From NCBI GenBank assembly GCA_002696735.1, contig NZSL01000015.1, forward strand, positions 63,520-127,519: 64,000 bases of DNA. Reading direction: 5' to 3'. The notes under the pieces are model-generated. The model saw only the letters and a list, made by a program, of their open reading frames with translations. It had not been told where the DNA came from and did no database searches. Position 1 is the first letter of the stretch, and each line of letters opens with the position of its first letter. Of the stretch, positions 17,678 to 27,863 are shown one piece after another. The translations under genes and the position numbers were made by a program. This DNA is from Methylophaga sp. (lineage in GTDB: Bacteria; Pseudomonadota; Gammaproteobacteria; Nitrosococcales; Methylophagaceae).

Positions 17678-18623
17678 AAGCCCGCTTAATGCAGTAGTGC
17701 TGGTGGTCGACGACACCCCCGATACGCTGGCGCTTTTACATGATGCTTTGGTGGAATCCGGTTATACCGTTCTGGTGGCTGATAATGGTGAATCCGCATT
17801 AAAAATCAGTCTGGACGCAACACCGGATATTGTTCTGCTGGATGCGTTAATGCCAGGTATGGATGGTTTTGAAGTTTGCAGGCACCTTAAGCATGATCTG
17901 AATACCCGCCATATTCCGGTGATTTTTATGACTGGTCTGACCGAATCCGAGCATGTGGTCGCCGGGTTCTCAGCAGGAGGCATCGATTATGTGACCAAAC
18001 CGTTGAGCCCTGTCGAAGTTATTGCCCGGATTAATACCCATTTGAAAAACTCCCGTTTGATCAATCAGACACAGGGCGCTCTGGATGCATTCGGTCAGGC
18101 TGCTATTGCGGTATTACCGAGCACCGGCAAAATTGTCTGGCAGACACCTCTGGCGCGTCAGTTGATTGAAAAATATATGAGTCATGAAGACGATCTTTTG
18201 ATTCAGGATACCCCCGAAGCCTTGCAGGATTGGGTGTTGCAGTTACATCAGGGGGGAGAAAGACGGTTACGTCCTTACATTGTGCATAAACCCACCGGGC
18301 GACTTATTTTTAACCCTGCTGATCTGCAAAGTGAAGAGCAATGGCTGATCCTGTTACGAGAAGAGTCTGAAACCGCACAGATTGAAGCCTTGAGAGCGGT
18401 ATTCAATTTAACCAATCGGGAGTCGGAAGTATTGCACTGGGTGATCCTTGGCAAAACCGACAAAAGTATTGGTGAGATTCTCGGTACCAGTCCACGTACC
18501 GTCAATAAACATATGGAACATGTGTTTACCAAACTGGGAGTGGAAACCCGTACAGCAGCGGCTTCGTTGGCCGTAAATAAACTGCGTTCACTGACGGGCA
18601 GTAATAGCTTCGGCACAGAATAA
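17670..18623 (+). CDS. Two-component response regulator, REC + LuxR-type HTH
   Basis: A 317-residue protein. The receiver domain (residues 1-125) has the acidic pair VVDDTPD, phospho-acceptor Asp 58 (IVLLDALMPGMDGFEV), Thr in FMTGL and Lys in YVTKPLSPVE. A middle region of about 100 residues is not recognised. The C-terminal LuxR/GerE helix-turn-helix is clear: LTNRESEVLHWVILGKTDKSIGEILGTSPRTVNKHMEHVFTKLGVETRTAA. Its start overlaps the kinase gene end by 8 bp, so they form one two-component system. The probable targets are its own promoter and fmdC, through TACGTA-type sites. Confidence 0.92.
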   Translation: MSESPLNAVVLVVDDTPDTLALLHDALVESGYTVLVADNGESALKISLDATPDIVLLDALMPGMDGFEVCRHLKHDLNTRHIPVIFMTGLTESEHVVAGFSAGGIDYVTKPLSPVEVIARINTHLKNSRLINQTQGALDAFGQAAIAVLPSTGKIVWQTPLARQLIEKYMSHEDDLLIQDTPEALQDWVLQLHQGGERRLRPYIVHKPTGRLIFNPADLQSEEQWLILLREESETAQIEALRAVFNLTNRESEVLHWVILGKTDKSIGEILGTSPRTVNKHMEHVFTKLGVETRTAAASLAVNKLRSLTGSNSFGTE

Positions 18624-18732
18624 CTGTTTCAAAACGTCTCTATTTCCGGATGGCTCTGCCATAAAATAATAGCGTGCATTACAACGACGTGAGCATGAAA
18701 AACTGAACGTATCGAATCTTTCAGGAGCATTC

Positions 18733-19608
18733 ATGATCAAAGTAGGAACTGTAAAACAAATCTGGCGTTATCCGGTGAAAGGTATGGCGGGAGAAAGCCT
18801 GAACTATTGCCATCTTGGCGATATGGGCTTGCAAGGCGATCGTATCTGGGCGTTGCGTGATGTGGCACGTCAGGAAATTCAAAGCTGTAAATTCAGGCCC
18901 CAGTTATTACGTTGTGTTGCTCGTTGTCGCAGTACCCAGATGACCGGGGCACATGATCAGGTCGATATTCATTTTCCGGATGGTCGTGTTGTAGGCAGTG
19001 ACGATCCCCAGATCCATAGTTTGTTATCTGAATTAACCGGCCATAATTCGACCCTTGAATCGCTGAGGCCCCTAGCCGAGCTGGATTTTTATCGGCGGCA
19101 TAAAAAAGATGACCATACCTGGCTGGAAGAATTAAAAGCCACGTTTAATCGAGAAGCCGGTGAACCCTTGCCAGAGATCCTGGATGATTTGCCATTAGCA
19201 GCAAAGGATTTTGTGTCTCTCCCAGGTACGTTTTTTCTGGTGACATCTTTTCACCTGCTCACCACTGCGACGCTAGCCCATATGCAACAACTTAATCCGG
19301 AAGCCGATTGGGATGTGCAACGCTTTCGTCCCAATCTGGTGATTGAAACGCTGCCCGGTATGGAAGGACTGGTTGAACAGGCATGGATTGATAATAAACT
19401 ACGAATTGGTCGTGCCACCATTGCATGCAATAGCAGCACACCACGTTGTGGGGCAGTGACCCGATCTCAACAAAAACTGGAATCGGACAGCAGCATATTA
19501 CGCAGCATTGTGAAACAAGCCGATCAAAATCTGGGTGTTTATGGAGCCATCAAACAAAGTGCAGTAATTCAGCTAGGGGATGAGGTTTTTCTGCAAAACG
19601 CGTCATGA
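18733..19608 (+). CDS. MOSC domain-containing protein
   Basis: A 291-residue cytoplasmic protein. It has the MOSC N-terminal beta-barrel (IWRYPVKGMAGESLNYCHLGDMGLQGDRIWALRD) and a C-terminal MOSC domain with FRPNLVIETLPGMEGLVEQAWIDNKLRIG, followed by a conserved-looking Cys region (IACNSSTPRCGAVT). MOSC proteins handle sulfur carried from pyridoxal or molybdenum-cofactor enzymes, and some reduce N-hydroxylated compounds or bind a molybdenum cofactor. Which applies here cannot be told. It follows AGGAGC and stands alone after the regulator. Confidence 0.88.
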   Translation: MIKVGTVKQIWRYPVKGMAGESLNYCHLGDMGLQGDRIWALRDVARQEIQSCKFRPQLLRCVARCRSTQMTGAHDQVDIHFPDGRVVGSDDPQIHSLLSELTGHNSTLESLRPLAELDFYRRHKKDDHTWLEELKATFNREAGEPLPEILDDLPLAAKDFVSLPGTFFLVTSFHLLTTATLAHMQQLNPEADWDVQRFRPNLVIETLPGMEGLVEQAWIDNKLRIGRATIACNSSTPRCGAVTRSQQKLESDSSILRSIVKQADQNLGVYGAIKQSAVIQLGDEVFLQNAS

Positions 19609-19752
19609 TTTGCAATAGAACAGACTTGAGATTAGATATAAAGACAGCTGATAAGCGATCAGACAATTAATGTCCTACATAAATAAAGGAAATTTACCCA
19701 AAATTAGATTAACCTACATTAATACATTCTAATTTGATGTTGAAGGTTAAAA

Positions 19753-20955
19753 TTGCAACGACTGGCATTAACTCTGCTTTTTAGCAGTATGCTCTTTGGC
19801 TGCGCTGGTTATCAGCCAAAGGATATTTTTGCGCAATCCAGAGAGTGGCTAGCACAAACCAGTGATGGGGCAGCGGCAAATTACGATGATGAAATTGAAG
19901 TCTTATTTGCCCAGCCCTATATCGATCCGCTTACCGATTATATCAATCAGCATATTGATGATGAACGTCGTGCCGAACCACTACGAAAGGTCAGTGCAGA
20001 ACGTAAAGTTCGCTGCCAGGAAATTGCCGATAAATATCTCACTCGACCACTTACCCAAGAGTCATTGAATCTATATAAGGCGGGATACAGCTACTCCTGC
20101 CCGAAAGATGTGGAACAGTTTGCTGTGAGACTGGCCGAAGCCAACAAACAAGCACCCACAGCATCTTCTCAAGCCGAACCTCCCGTCTCTGATGAAAAAG
20201 TGGTGGTGGATAAAGCCATTGTTTCAAATGTGAATAAAGAACAGTTAAACGACTGTTATTTGTTAACAACCATCAGCAATTTTCGTGAAGCCAAACAGGC
20301 CTGTCTGCCACCGGCAAACAAGGGCGATGTGCGCTCCCAGTTAAATATGGCGGTTATTCATAAAGCTCTGACGGAATATTCACAATCTCTGCAATGGGCG
20401 GAGAAAGTTGAGCAGGATTCACCACGCGCACGTTATCTTATTGGTGAGATCTACGCTTTGGGACTTGGTGTGCAACAGGATTATCAAACCGCTTTTGAAT
20501 GGTTTGAGAAATCTGGGCAGGATGGTTATGCCGAAGCACAACATATGCTGGGTTTATTTTATGAAATGGGTAAAGGCACCCAACAGAATAAAGATCTGGC
20601 GCTCAAATGGTTTCAACGTGCGGCCTTAAATAACTATGTTCCGGCCAAGCACTCGCTGGGAGCGTTGTTAATTCAACAAAATAAAAATCCAGCGAGCATC
20701 ACACAAGCAGAAAAATGGCTGATTCAAGCTGCTCGTGCTGGATATGCTGAGTCTTCCTTACTGATGGGGCGACAGTTACAACAAAGTGACCTTACTGAGA
20801 AAAAAGCCAAAGCGGTCATCTGGTATGAAGTAGCCCAACAACAAGGTTCAGCCGAGGCAGAAAAGCTGGCGGAAAATCTTCGCCCTCAAGTGAATCCTGA
20901 GGCTATTAATCTGGCTCGACAGCAAATTCAACGCGTTCTTGACGGTCAGAATTAA
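19753..20955 (+). CDS. Sel1-repeat lipoprotein
   Basis: A 400-residue protein starting at TTG (after TTGAAGG) with a lipoprotein signal: QRLALTLLFSSMLFGC, acylated Cys at about 17. The C-terminal half (from ~190) contains Sel1-like repeats of about 36 residues: ARYLIGEIYALGLGVQQDYQTAFEWFEKSGQDGYAEAQHMLGLFYEMGKGTQQNKDLALKWF and two or three weaker copies. Such proteins act as periplasmic protein-interaction scaffolds. The upstream half is unrecognised and includes a Cys pair. It is 35 bp before the GGDEF/EAL gene, probably in the same operon. The function is unknown beyond that. Confidence 0.85.
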   Translation: MQRLALTLLFSSMLFGCAGYQPKDIFAQSREWLAQTSDGAAANYDDEIEVLFAQPYIDPLTDYINQHIDDERRAEPLRKVSAERKVRCQEIADKYLTRPLTQESLNLYKAGYSYSCPKDVEQFAVRLAEANKQAPTASSQAEPPVSDEKVVVDKAIVSNVNKEQLNDCYLLTTISNFREAKQACLPPANKGDVRSQLNMAVIHKALTEYSQSLQWAEKVEQDSPRARYLIGEIYALGLGVQQDYQTAFEWFEKSGQDGYAEAQHMLGLFYEMGKGTQQNKDLALKWFQRAALNNYVPAKHSLGALLIQQNKNPASITQAEKWLIQAARAGYAESSLLMGRQLQQSDLTEKKAKAVIWYEVAQQQGSAEAEKLAENLRPQVNPEAINLARQQIQRVLDGQN

Positions 20956-20990
20956 GGGCTTTTAAGGATGTATAAAATGGTCATCATCTG

Positions 20991-23363
20991 ATGCTTCGTT
21001 CATTACTGGTCGATTCTTCCAAAAAACTCATCCTGTGGATGTTGTTTATGCTGGTCATCCTGTTTATTGCCGGGATGTGGATTTTATCGTCACTGAATCT
21101 GAATTATTCGGAAGATACCATTGGCGAAGTTCGCCAGAAGCAGATTGAAGAGACTTTTTTCAGTAATCTGAACAAAATTGTCCAAACCCAAAGTGCATTG
21201 GAACGTGACACCAATGGCTTAGCGCGTATCGGCAGCCTTTTTGCAGATTTATTTGCTTCAGAAAGTAACTCTCAGGTGTTAAATGCCGAGTTAGGCATGA
21301 TGTTACAGGACAAGTTGAAAGACTTTGAAGGCACATTAGCGGTCGGGATCTGGTTTGATCCAGAATACGTCAGCCTGAAAGGACAGCCGATATCACGCTA
21401 TGTATTTCGGGATAAAACGAACAGCATCCAAGTATTAACTGAATCAAGTTCCCGACTCTTAAGCATTGAGCAACAACAATGGTTCGATTTGGCAGGTATT
21501 GCTGTTAAAGACAAAACGAAAATTGAAGGCAATGAAATCCATTGGACACCAGCTTATTACAATGAAATCACGGACAGTGCCGTGTTAACGCTGATAAAAC
21601 CCATTTTGAACAGCCAGCAGCAAGTGGTTGGTTATGCCTCAACAGACTGGGAAGCGAAACAGATAATTGATCTCGTCAGTCAGGTCAGCATCACGCCAAA
21701 TACCTTTGCCCTGTTAATCGATAAAAATAAACGCAAATTATCCAGCTTGAGCAGATTAAATAATGAACGTTATGCCCAGAAGATCATTGACTCGGTAATG
21801 AGCCAGGATTTTATTAAACTGGCATCCAACAACGCTATTTCTCAGCTTAAATCCCAACAGCAAAAAGCCCTGCTGCAAACGCATCAGTTTGCTGTTGAAG
21901 ATATCGAATATGTGCTTTATGCCGCGACCACACCGGCTCAGATGCTATTTGCAGTGGGCGTGCCCAAGAATGAAATTGATGCGGTTATTGCCCCGATGCG
22001 GGTGATTAATCAACGGATCCTGATTGCAACCAGTATTGTCATTTTGCTGCTATCGGCTTATCTGGTCTATCGTATTGCTTTGCTGATGCAGGAGTTGCAG
22101 GCCTCCTATACCGATCAGCTGACGGGTTTACCTAACCGGGCAAGGTTATTACTGGATTTGCAGCAACATCAAAACTGCACCTTAATTCTGGTGAATATCG
22201 ATCGGTTTCGAGAATTAAACAGTATCTTTGGAAATGATTGTGGTGATGCGGTTTTGCAAAGCCTAACCACTAACATTGGGGCATTTTGTCAGGATTATAA
22301 TCACGCTGACAGCGCCAAACTGTATCGCTTATCAGGTGATGAATTTGTGCTGTTGGGTTTTGATTGGTCCAAGGAGTTTCTGACTGGATTCCTGAGGCAG
22401 TTAAGTGACTTTCTGCAAGAGCAGCAACTGCAATGGCAGGATCAGGATATCAGCATAACGGCAACCCTTGGTGCAGCAGGTCAGCATGATGCCGACCCTG
22501 ACAAAGACAGCTCACCGGATATATTGATCAGTTACGCCACAGCCGCATTAAAAATTGCTCGTGATAAGTCACGGCATTATGCGATCTATGACAGTAAGCA
22601 AGATGTAGAGCGTATTTATGAACAAAACCTGTTCTGGGCCAGACAACTAAAACAAGCATTACAGCAAAACCGGATTGTTCCGTGGTTCCAACCCATAATG
22701 GATAATCAAAGTGGTGAGATAACCAAATATGAATGCCTGATCAGAATGATTGATCCAGATGGGCAGGTTATCAGTCCCGGTGTATTTTTGCCGGTGGCCA
22801 GTAATTTACGTCTGGATAGCATGCTGACACGGGTGATGGTGGAAAAATCGTTCCAGAAATTTGCCGAACTGGATTACGAATTTTCTATTAATCTTTCCTA
22901 TCGTGATTTACTGGATACCGAATTAACCCAGTTTATTTTTGACCAGCTCAAAACCTATCAGGTTGGAAAAAGGTTAATTTTCGAAATCCTTGAATCCGAT
23001 GGTATTGATAATTACAACGAAGTCCGTCGGTTTATCGATAAAGCCAAAGGCTTTGGCTGTAAAATTGCCATTGATGATTTCGGCACAGGCTACTCGAACT
23101 TTGAACATTTGCTGCGTCTCAATGTGGATCTCATCAAAATCGATGGTAGCCTGATAAGAAATCTCAATGATGATCAATCAGCCATTATTGTTACCCGTGG
23201 TGTAGTGCAATTTGCCCGTAGTCTCGGCATTAAAACCGTTGCGGAATTTGTTCACTGCGAAGCCGTACAGAAACAAGTCCAGGCACTCGATATTGATTTT
23301 TCCCAAGGTGCCTATTTCAGCATGCCTAAGGCAGAACTGGTTGAAACACCAAAGATGATGTAA
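20991..23363 (+). CDS. Membrane sensor with GGDEF and EAL domains
   Basis: A 790-residue c-di-GMP enzyme. Transmembrane segments at about 12-34 and 342-363 enclose a ~300-residue periplasmic sensor (dCache-like in size). The GGDEF domain has DQLTGLPNRARLLLDL near 375 and the signature SGDEF at 448-452; Gly to Ser at the first position is tolerated in many cyclases. The EAL domain has YECLIRM at 580-586 (ECL, the key Glu kept), SINLSYRDL, FEILESDG and IDDFGTGYSNFEHL, so phosphodiesterase activity is plausible. Which activity dominates cannot be judged. It follows the Sel1 lipoprotein gene closely. Confidence 0.92.
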   Translation: MLRSLLVDSSKKLILWMLFMLVILFIAGMWILSSLNLNYSEDTIGEVRQKQIEETFFSNLNKIVQTQSALERDTNGLARIGSLFADLFASESNSQVLNAELGMMLQDKLKDFEGTLAVGIWFDPEYVSLKGQPISRYVFRDKTNSIQVLTESSSRLLSIEQQQWFDLAGIAVKDKTKIEGNEIHWTPAYYNEITDSAVLTLIKPILNSQQQVVGYASTDWEAKQIIDLVSQVSITPNTFALLIDKNKRKLSSLSRLNNERYAQKIIDSVMSQDFIKLASNNAISQLKSQQQKALLQTHQFAVEDIEYVLYAATTPAQMLFAVGVPKNEIDAVIAPMRVINQRILIATSIVILLLSAYLVYRIALLMQELQASYTDQLTGLPNRARLLLDLQQHQNCTLILVNIDRFRELNSIFGNDCGDAVLQSLTTNIGAFCQDYNHADSAKLYRLSGDEFVLLGFDWSKEFLTGFLRQLSDFLQEQQLQWQDQDISITATLGAAGQHDADPDKDSSPDILISYATAALKIARDKSRHYAIYDSKQDVERIYEQNLFWARQLKQALQQNRIVPWFQPIMDNQSGEITKYECLIRMIDPDGQVISPGVFLPVASNLRLDSMLTRVMVEKSFQKFAELDYEFSINLSYRDLLDTELTQFIFDQLKTYQVGKRLIFEILESDGIDNYNEVRRFIDKAKGFGCKIAIDDFGTGYSNFEHLLRLNVDLIKIDGSLIRNLNDDQSAIIVTRGVVQFARSLGIKTVAEFVHCEAVQKQVQALDIDFSQGAYFSMPKAELVETPKMM

Positions 23364-23481
23364 TAACGCTTATTCTGAATGGCAGCTTGAATACAACAAT
23401 CAAATTTAGCCTATTGATTACGCTCAGTCGCAATATTTAGGTACACTGACTTATCTCTGCCTTTGAGATAAGCCATCAGTC

Positions 23482-26400
23482 ATGAAATCTGTCAAAAACA
23501 CCTTTCTGAAATATCGAAGTTTGCTGATCTGGGTTGTCAGTATTCTGCTGTTATATACCTTGATAGGATTTTTACTGGTTCCGTGGCTGGCAGAGCGCCA
23601 GTTGGTGAAGACAATGCAACAGAGACTGGGCGTTGAGGCCAGTGTCGAAAACATATATTTCAATCCCTATACATTTGAAGCGACAGTCGACAATCTGCAA
23701 TTAACCACGGAGCAGGATGAGCCGCTGGCAGCATCAGAAAAGCTTTACCTCAATCTGCAACCTTTGCAACTGGCGAGACTGACTTTACGACTGGAAGAAA
23801 TCAATCTGGCCGATACAACACTGCATTTCCGTCGTTATTCGACAACGGCTAATACGCTGACAAGACTGGCAGACAACTGGGCAGTTTCAGCTAAAGAGGA
23901 AGCGGCTGAAGACGAAGCCAATCAATCCAGCGAACAGGACGAATCTTTATTTAGCTTGGAAATAGCTGAGGTTAACTATACCAATGGCGAGATTCATTAT
24001 CGGGATGAAGTACCCAAGGAGCCTTTTGAAACGGTATTGCGTCCGATCAATATTCATCTGCAAGATTTTTCCACGGAGGCCAGTCAAAACGCCAGTTTAG
24101 ATTTGGCGGTCGGGCTGGAAAATGACGCAAAATTGTCCGCAGACGGAAAGCTAAGCATGTCTCCGTTACAGTTATCGGGTCAGATAACGCTGGATAATTT
24201 CAGTTTACAGTCGCCCTATCGTTATTTTAAGGCACAGTTGCCATTTGAATTGAACCAGGGGCGGCTGGATTTACAATTATCCTACGATATCGATTTTGCC
24301 GATGAAGCGGCAGATATTGATCTCAGTGCGATTGATATAGGCTTGACCGGTTTTAGTATTCTTCAGCCGGGCATGACCAAAGCGTTATTGCAAGACGGGA
24401 AACTGGAGATAAAAAACGCCAGTTATGCTTTTCCAGAAAATCAGCTCATATTGGATAACGTTTCGCTGACTGACTTTAAACTGGCTTTGACCCGAAACCA
24501 GCAGGGTGATCTCAACTGGCTGCAGTTAATAGCTGCCCTGCCCGGAAAAGATTCTGAGGCAGTGGTGGAAGATACTGATGAACAAACCGATAAACAAAAC
24601 ACGTCACCGTTTACCTTGGAAATTGGAGCGTTAAGTTTTACCGAAGGTGAGATTCATTATCGTGATGAAAATCCGCAGGAGCCTTTTGAAACGGTATTAC
24701 GTCCGGTCAATATTCAGCTACAAGATTTTTCCACTGAGGCCAGTCAAACCGCCAATATAGATTTAGATATCGGACTGGAAAAGGACGCAAAATTGTCCGC
24801 AGACGGAAAGTTAAGCATGTCACCGTTACAGTTATCAGGCCAGGTAACACTGAACAATTTCAGTTTGCAGACGCCATATCGTTATTTTAACGGTCAGCTG
24901 CCTGTTGAACTGAATAGCGGCCGAGTTGAACTGCAAACGTCTTACGACATCAATTTGGCCGGTGATACTAAAAAAATAGATCTCAGTGAGATAGATATCG
25001 AAATAGCCGAGTTAGATATTCACCAGCCCGGTGAGAGTGAAGCGTTAGTAAAAGGCGGTAAGCTGACCATTAGTAATGGGCTTTATGTTTATCCAGAAAA
25101 TCAGCTCACTATAAAATCGGTTTCACTGGATGATTTCAATCTGGCTGCAACCCTAAACGAGCAGGGTGAAATCGACTGGTTACAAGTATTGGAAAAAATG
25201 CCTGATCCAGCCACTGATGAACCCGATACGCAAGCATCACCACTTCAGCTCGATATCGCCAATCTGGCCATCAATAATACCAAGCTGACGTTAATGGATG
25301 AGCAACTGAAAACGCCCTTTACTCTTACAATGATGCTGTCTGGCAGCATGCAGAATTTCACTCTGGCAGAGGGTAATCAGATTCCTTTTACTACCGATAT
25401 CAGTTTGCAAACAGGAGGTGATATTGGGATTGAGGGTGAAATTCAATTGTTTCCAGAACTGGCCGTTCAGGCAGAGGCTACTATAGATAATTTAGCCTTA
25501 AAGCCGGTGCAACCTTATCTCAGCAAGTATGCACATGTTGGTATTGTAAAAGGTGAAGTCAGCTCCACCGCCCAGATTACCTCTAATCAACAAAAGCCGT
25601 TTAGCCTCCAGGCTAATCTAACGGTTGAAGATGTGCAGCTCGATAATCAGAAAAACAATGAAAAACTGTTCAGCTTTGACCAGCTAGACATTAATACAAT
25701 TGATTTTTCATTAGCGAAACAACGCCTGGCTATCTCAGAAGTGATCGTTGATGAACTATATGCCCGCATATTTATTAACGAAGATGGCGAAACCAATGTA
25801 AGAGGACTACTCAAGGAGCAACCAAACGACAAAGCTGAGACAGAGAATAAAGATCAAGACAGTCTCTTCAATGGCTATGAGTTGGCAATTGGTCAAGCGA
25901 TTATTAATAACGCGAGTTCGCGTTTTACCGATGCCAGTTTGCCGATAGTTTTTGATACACATATGCAGGCACTCAATGGCGAAATAAGCGGTTTTTCTAC
26001 GCTTTCTGAACAACCCGTAGAGCTGACATTGGAAGGTAAGGTTGATGAATTTGGTCTGGTGGAAATTGATGGTGAAATAAAACCGTTAGCCCTTCGCGAA
26101 TTTGCCACGGTAAAACTGTCGTTCAGTAATATAGATTTGCCTGCTATGAGCCCCTATACAATCAAATTTGCAGGTAGACGTATCGACGAAGGACGTGGCG
26201 ACGTAGAGCTGACGTATAAGGTTGTTGAGGGTGAACTTTCTGCAACGAATAATATTGTGTTGCATGATATCAAGCTTGGGGAGCGGGTTGAGGCGCCCGA
26301 TGCGCTAGATTTGCCACTTGATTTGGCAGTATCGTTACTCAAAAATAAGGAAGGGGTGATTGATCTGACGATTCCAGTAAGCGGAAGTGTCAATGATCCC

Positions 26401-27078
26401 GAATTTGATATGAGCGCGGTAATTACTCAAGCAATTAACCAGGCGATCACCAATATTGTGACAGCGCCTTTCAAATTTCTTGGAGGTTTATTCGGCAGTG
26501 ATAACGAGGAACCGATAGACAATATTCGTTTCCGGCCTGGTGAGAGTGACCTGGCTCCACCGGAACAGGAAAAATTACAGAAGCTCGCAGGAGCATTAGC
26601 CGAACGTCCGCAACTGGCGATAAACATCCCCCCAACCTTTGCGATGGAAGCCGATCGTCAACAGCTAAAACAAGCTGCCGTTGAGCAACGTATTGAATCG
26701 CGTCTAGATCAAACTGATCCAGAAACACAATTGGCAGAACGTCGACAAACAGTTTTGGAAACACTTTATCGTGAGGCGGGGTTAAGTCCAATATTGAGGA
26801 CACTGCAACAGGAATTCACTGTAAAGACCGAAACTCAGGAAACAGCTGAACTCGATGTGCTGGCTTACAATGCTGATCTGAAACAGCGATTAATTGAAGC
26901 CGAGTCGATATCCGCCACGCAGTTGCAACAATTAGCTGAACAACGTCAACAAACCATTATCGATTACATTCAACAACACGCTGATGTGAGCAATGATCAA
27001 TTAAAACGCAGTGAGACGGTGGCCACCAGATTGGAAGATGGGTGGTTAAAGCTGAAATTTGAACTGGTAACACTCTAA
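23482..27078 (+). CDS. Large DUF748/AsmA-like envelope protein
   Basis: A 1198-residue protein with one N-terminal membrane anchor (LLIWVVSILLLYTLIGFLLVPWLAERQL). Long beta-rich regions follow, with AsmA-like elements (VEASVENIYFNPYTFEATVDNLQL), and the C-terminal DUF748 block (PVSGSVNDPEFDMSAVITQAI, IRFRPGESDLAPPEQEKLQKLAGAL) is present. The latter resembles an OmpA-like motif. AsmA/DUF748 proteins belong to the bridge-like group implicated in lipid traffic between membranes. Residues ~155-375 are duplicated at ~375-595, with an exact 660-bp offset. The last ~150 residues are helical and Gln-rich. It seems to be transcribed on its own. Confidence 0.85.
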   Translation: MKSVKNTFLKYRSLLIWVVSILLLYTLIGFLLVPWLAERQLVKTMQQRLGVEASVENIYFNPYTFEATVDNLQLTTEQDEPLAASEKLYLNLQPLQLARLTLRLEEINLADTTLHFRRYSTTANTLTRLADNWAVSAKEEAAEDEANQSSEQDESLFSLEIAEVNYTNGEIHYRDEVPKEPFETVLRPINIHLQDFSTEASQNASLDLAVGLENDAKLSADGKLSMSPLQLSGQITLDNFSLQSPYRYFKAQLPFELNQGRLDLQLSYDIDFADEAADIDLSAIDIGLTGFSILQPGMTKALLQDGKLEIKNASYAFPENQLILDNVSLTDFKLALTRNQQGDLNWLQLIAALPGKDSEAVVEDTDEQTDKQNTSPFTLEIGALSFTEGEIHYRDENPQEPFETVLRPVNIQLQDFSTEASQTANIDLDIGLEKDAKLSADGKLSMSPLQLSGQVTLNNFSLQTPYRYFNGQLPVELNSGRVELQTSYDINLAGDTKKIDLSEIDIEIAELDIHQPGESEALVKGGKLTISNGLYVYPENQLTIKSVSLDDFNLAATLNEQGEIDWLQVLEKMPDPATDEPDTQASPLQLDIANLAINNTKLTLMDEQLKTPFTLTMMLSGSMQNFTLAEGNQIPFTTDISLQTGGDIGIEGEIQLFPELAVQAEATIDNLALKPVQPYLSKYAHVGIVKGEVSSTAQITSNQQKPFSLQANLTVEDVQLDNQKNNEKLFSFDQLDINTIDFSLAKQRLAISEVIVDELYARIFINEDGETNVRGLLKEQPNDKAETENKDQDSLFNGYELAIGQAIINNASSRFTDASLPIVFDTHMQALNGEISGFSTLSEQPVELTLEGKVDEFGLVEIDGEIKPLALREFATVKLSFSNIDLPAMSPYTIKFAGRRIDEGRGDVELTYKVVEGELSATNNIVLHDIKLGERVEAPDALDLPLDLAVSLLKNKEGVIDLTIPVSGSVNDPEFDMSAVITQAINQAITNIVTAPFKFLGGLFGSDNEEPIDNIRFRPGESDLAPPEQEKLQKLAGALAERPQLAINIPPTFAMEADRQQLKQAAVEQRIESRLDQTDPETQLAERRQTVLETLYREAGLSPILRTLQQEFTVKTETQETAELDVLAYNADLKQRLIEAESISATQLQQLAEQRQQTIIDYIQQHADVSNDQLKRSETVATRLEDGWLKLKFELVTL
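23944..25236 (+). repeat. Internal tandem duplication in the DUF748 gene (period 660 bp)
   Basis: The segment starting near 23944 is repeated in frame from 24604. Both contain GEIHYRDE, EPFETVLRP, LQDFSTEASQ and a near-identical stretch encoding DAKLSADGKLSMSPLQLSG (for example at 24124 and 24784, exactly 660 bp apart). Nucleotide identity is high at these blocks and lower between, so this is a fairly recent 220-residue duplication. A weaker third start (LQLDIANLAINNTKL) follows near 25240. Confidence 0.85.
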
Positions 27079-27156
27079 ATAATTTTTGAGCTAGCAATAT
27101 CGACGTTATGCCAGAGGCACCATACAAACTGGTAGATATAAAACGCGAGGGAAAGC

Positions 27157-27789
27157 ATGAAGCTGCAAGGGAAAATTTCAAATTGGAATGATGATCGAGG
27201 CTTTGGTTTTGTCGAGCCAAATGGTGGTGGAGAACGTGCTTTTGTCCATATCAAGGCCTTTAACCCACCATCCCGAAGACCCGCGAATGGTGAAGTCATT
27301 ATCTATGAAATAGCTCGCGATAATAATAATCGTTATAAGGCTGAAAATATTCAATTTGCTCGTGACATTTCCAAGCCCAAAAAACGAGATAAAGTAAAAA
27401 GCCAAAGAGGCTTCGGTGGTATCTTTACGATTGTCTTTTTCATTGGACTGTTGGTCTCAGTCTTTAGTGGAAAGTTGCCTTTAGTTATTGTCGGTGTATA
27501 TCTAATCATGAGCCTAATCGCGTTTATCGCTTATGCAATTGATAAATCTGCAGCTCAAAATGGGCGATGGAGAACGCAAGAAAGCACCTTGCACCTACTT
27601 TCTCTAATCGGTGGTTGGCCAGGAGCCTATATTGCTCAAAAGAAAATACGCCATAAATCGAGTAAGAAAGCGTTTATAAATGTTTATTGGATAACTGTGC
27701 TGTTGAATTTAGGTGGGTTGGTTTGGCTTCATACTGAGAAAGGAGCAAACTTCATGAATAATGTTGTTTTTCGATTATTCAATGGCTAA
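27157..27789 (+). CDS. Cold-shock domain protein with DUF1294 membrane domain
   Basis: A 210-residue protein. The first ~70 residues form a CspA-like cold-shock fold with both RNA-binding motifs (DDRGFGFVE and RAFVHIKAF). Residues ~85-210 form a DUF1294 membrane region with hydrophobic segments (TIVFFIGLLVSVFSG, VIVGVYLIMSLIAFIAYAI) and the characteristic LHLLSLIGGWPGAYIAQKKIRHKSSKKAF. This CSD-DUF1294 architecture is common in gammaproteobacteria; the function is not established. It stands between the DUF748 gene and a deaminase gene. Confidence 0.88.
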   Translation: MKLQGKISNWNDDRGFGFVEPNGGGERAFVHIKAFNPPSRRPANGEVIIYEIARDNNNRYKAENIQFARDISKPKKRDKVKSQRGFGGIFTIVFFIGLLVSVFSGKLPLVIVGVYLIMSLIAFIAYAIDKSAAQNGRWRTQESTLHLLSLIGGWPGAYIAQKKIRHKSSKKAFINVYWITVLLNLGGLVWLHTEKGANFMNNVVFRLFNG

Positions 27790-27863
27790 CTTGCAAATCA
27801 AGGTGGCCGACTCCTTAGATCTACAACCTTTTGATCTACACAACCTGAAGAAGGAACACAGGC

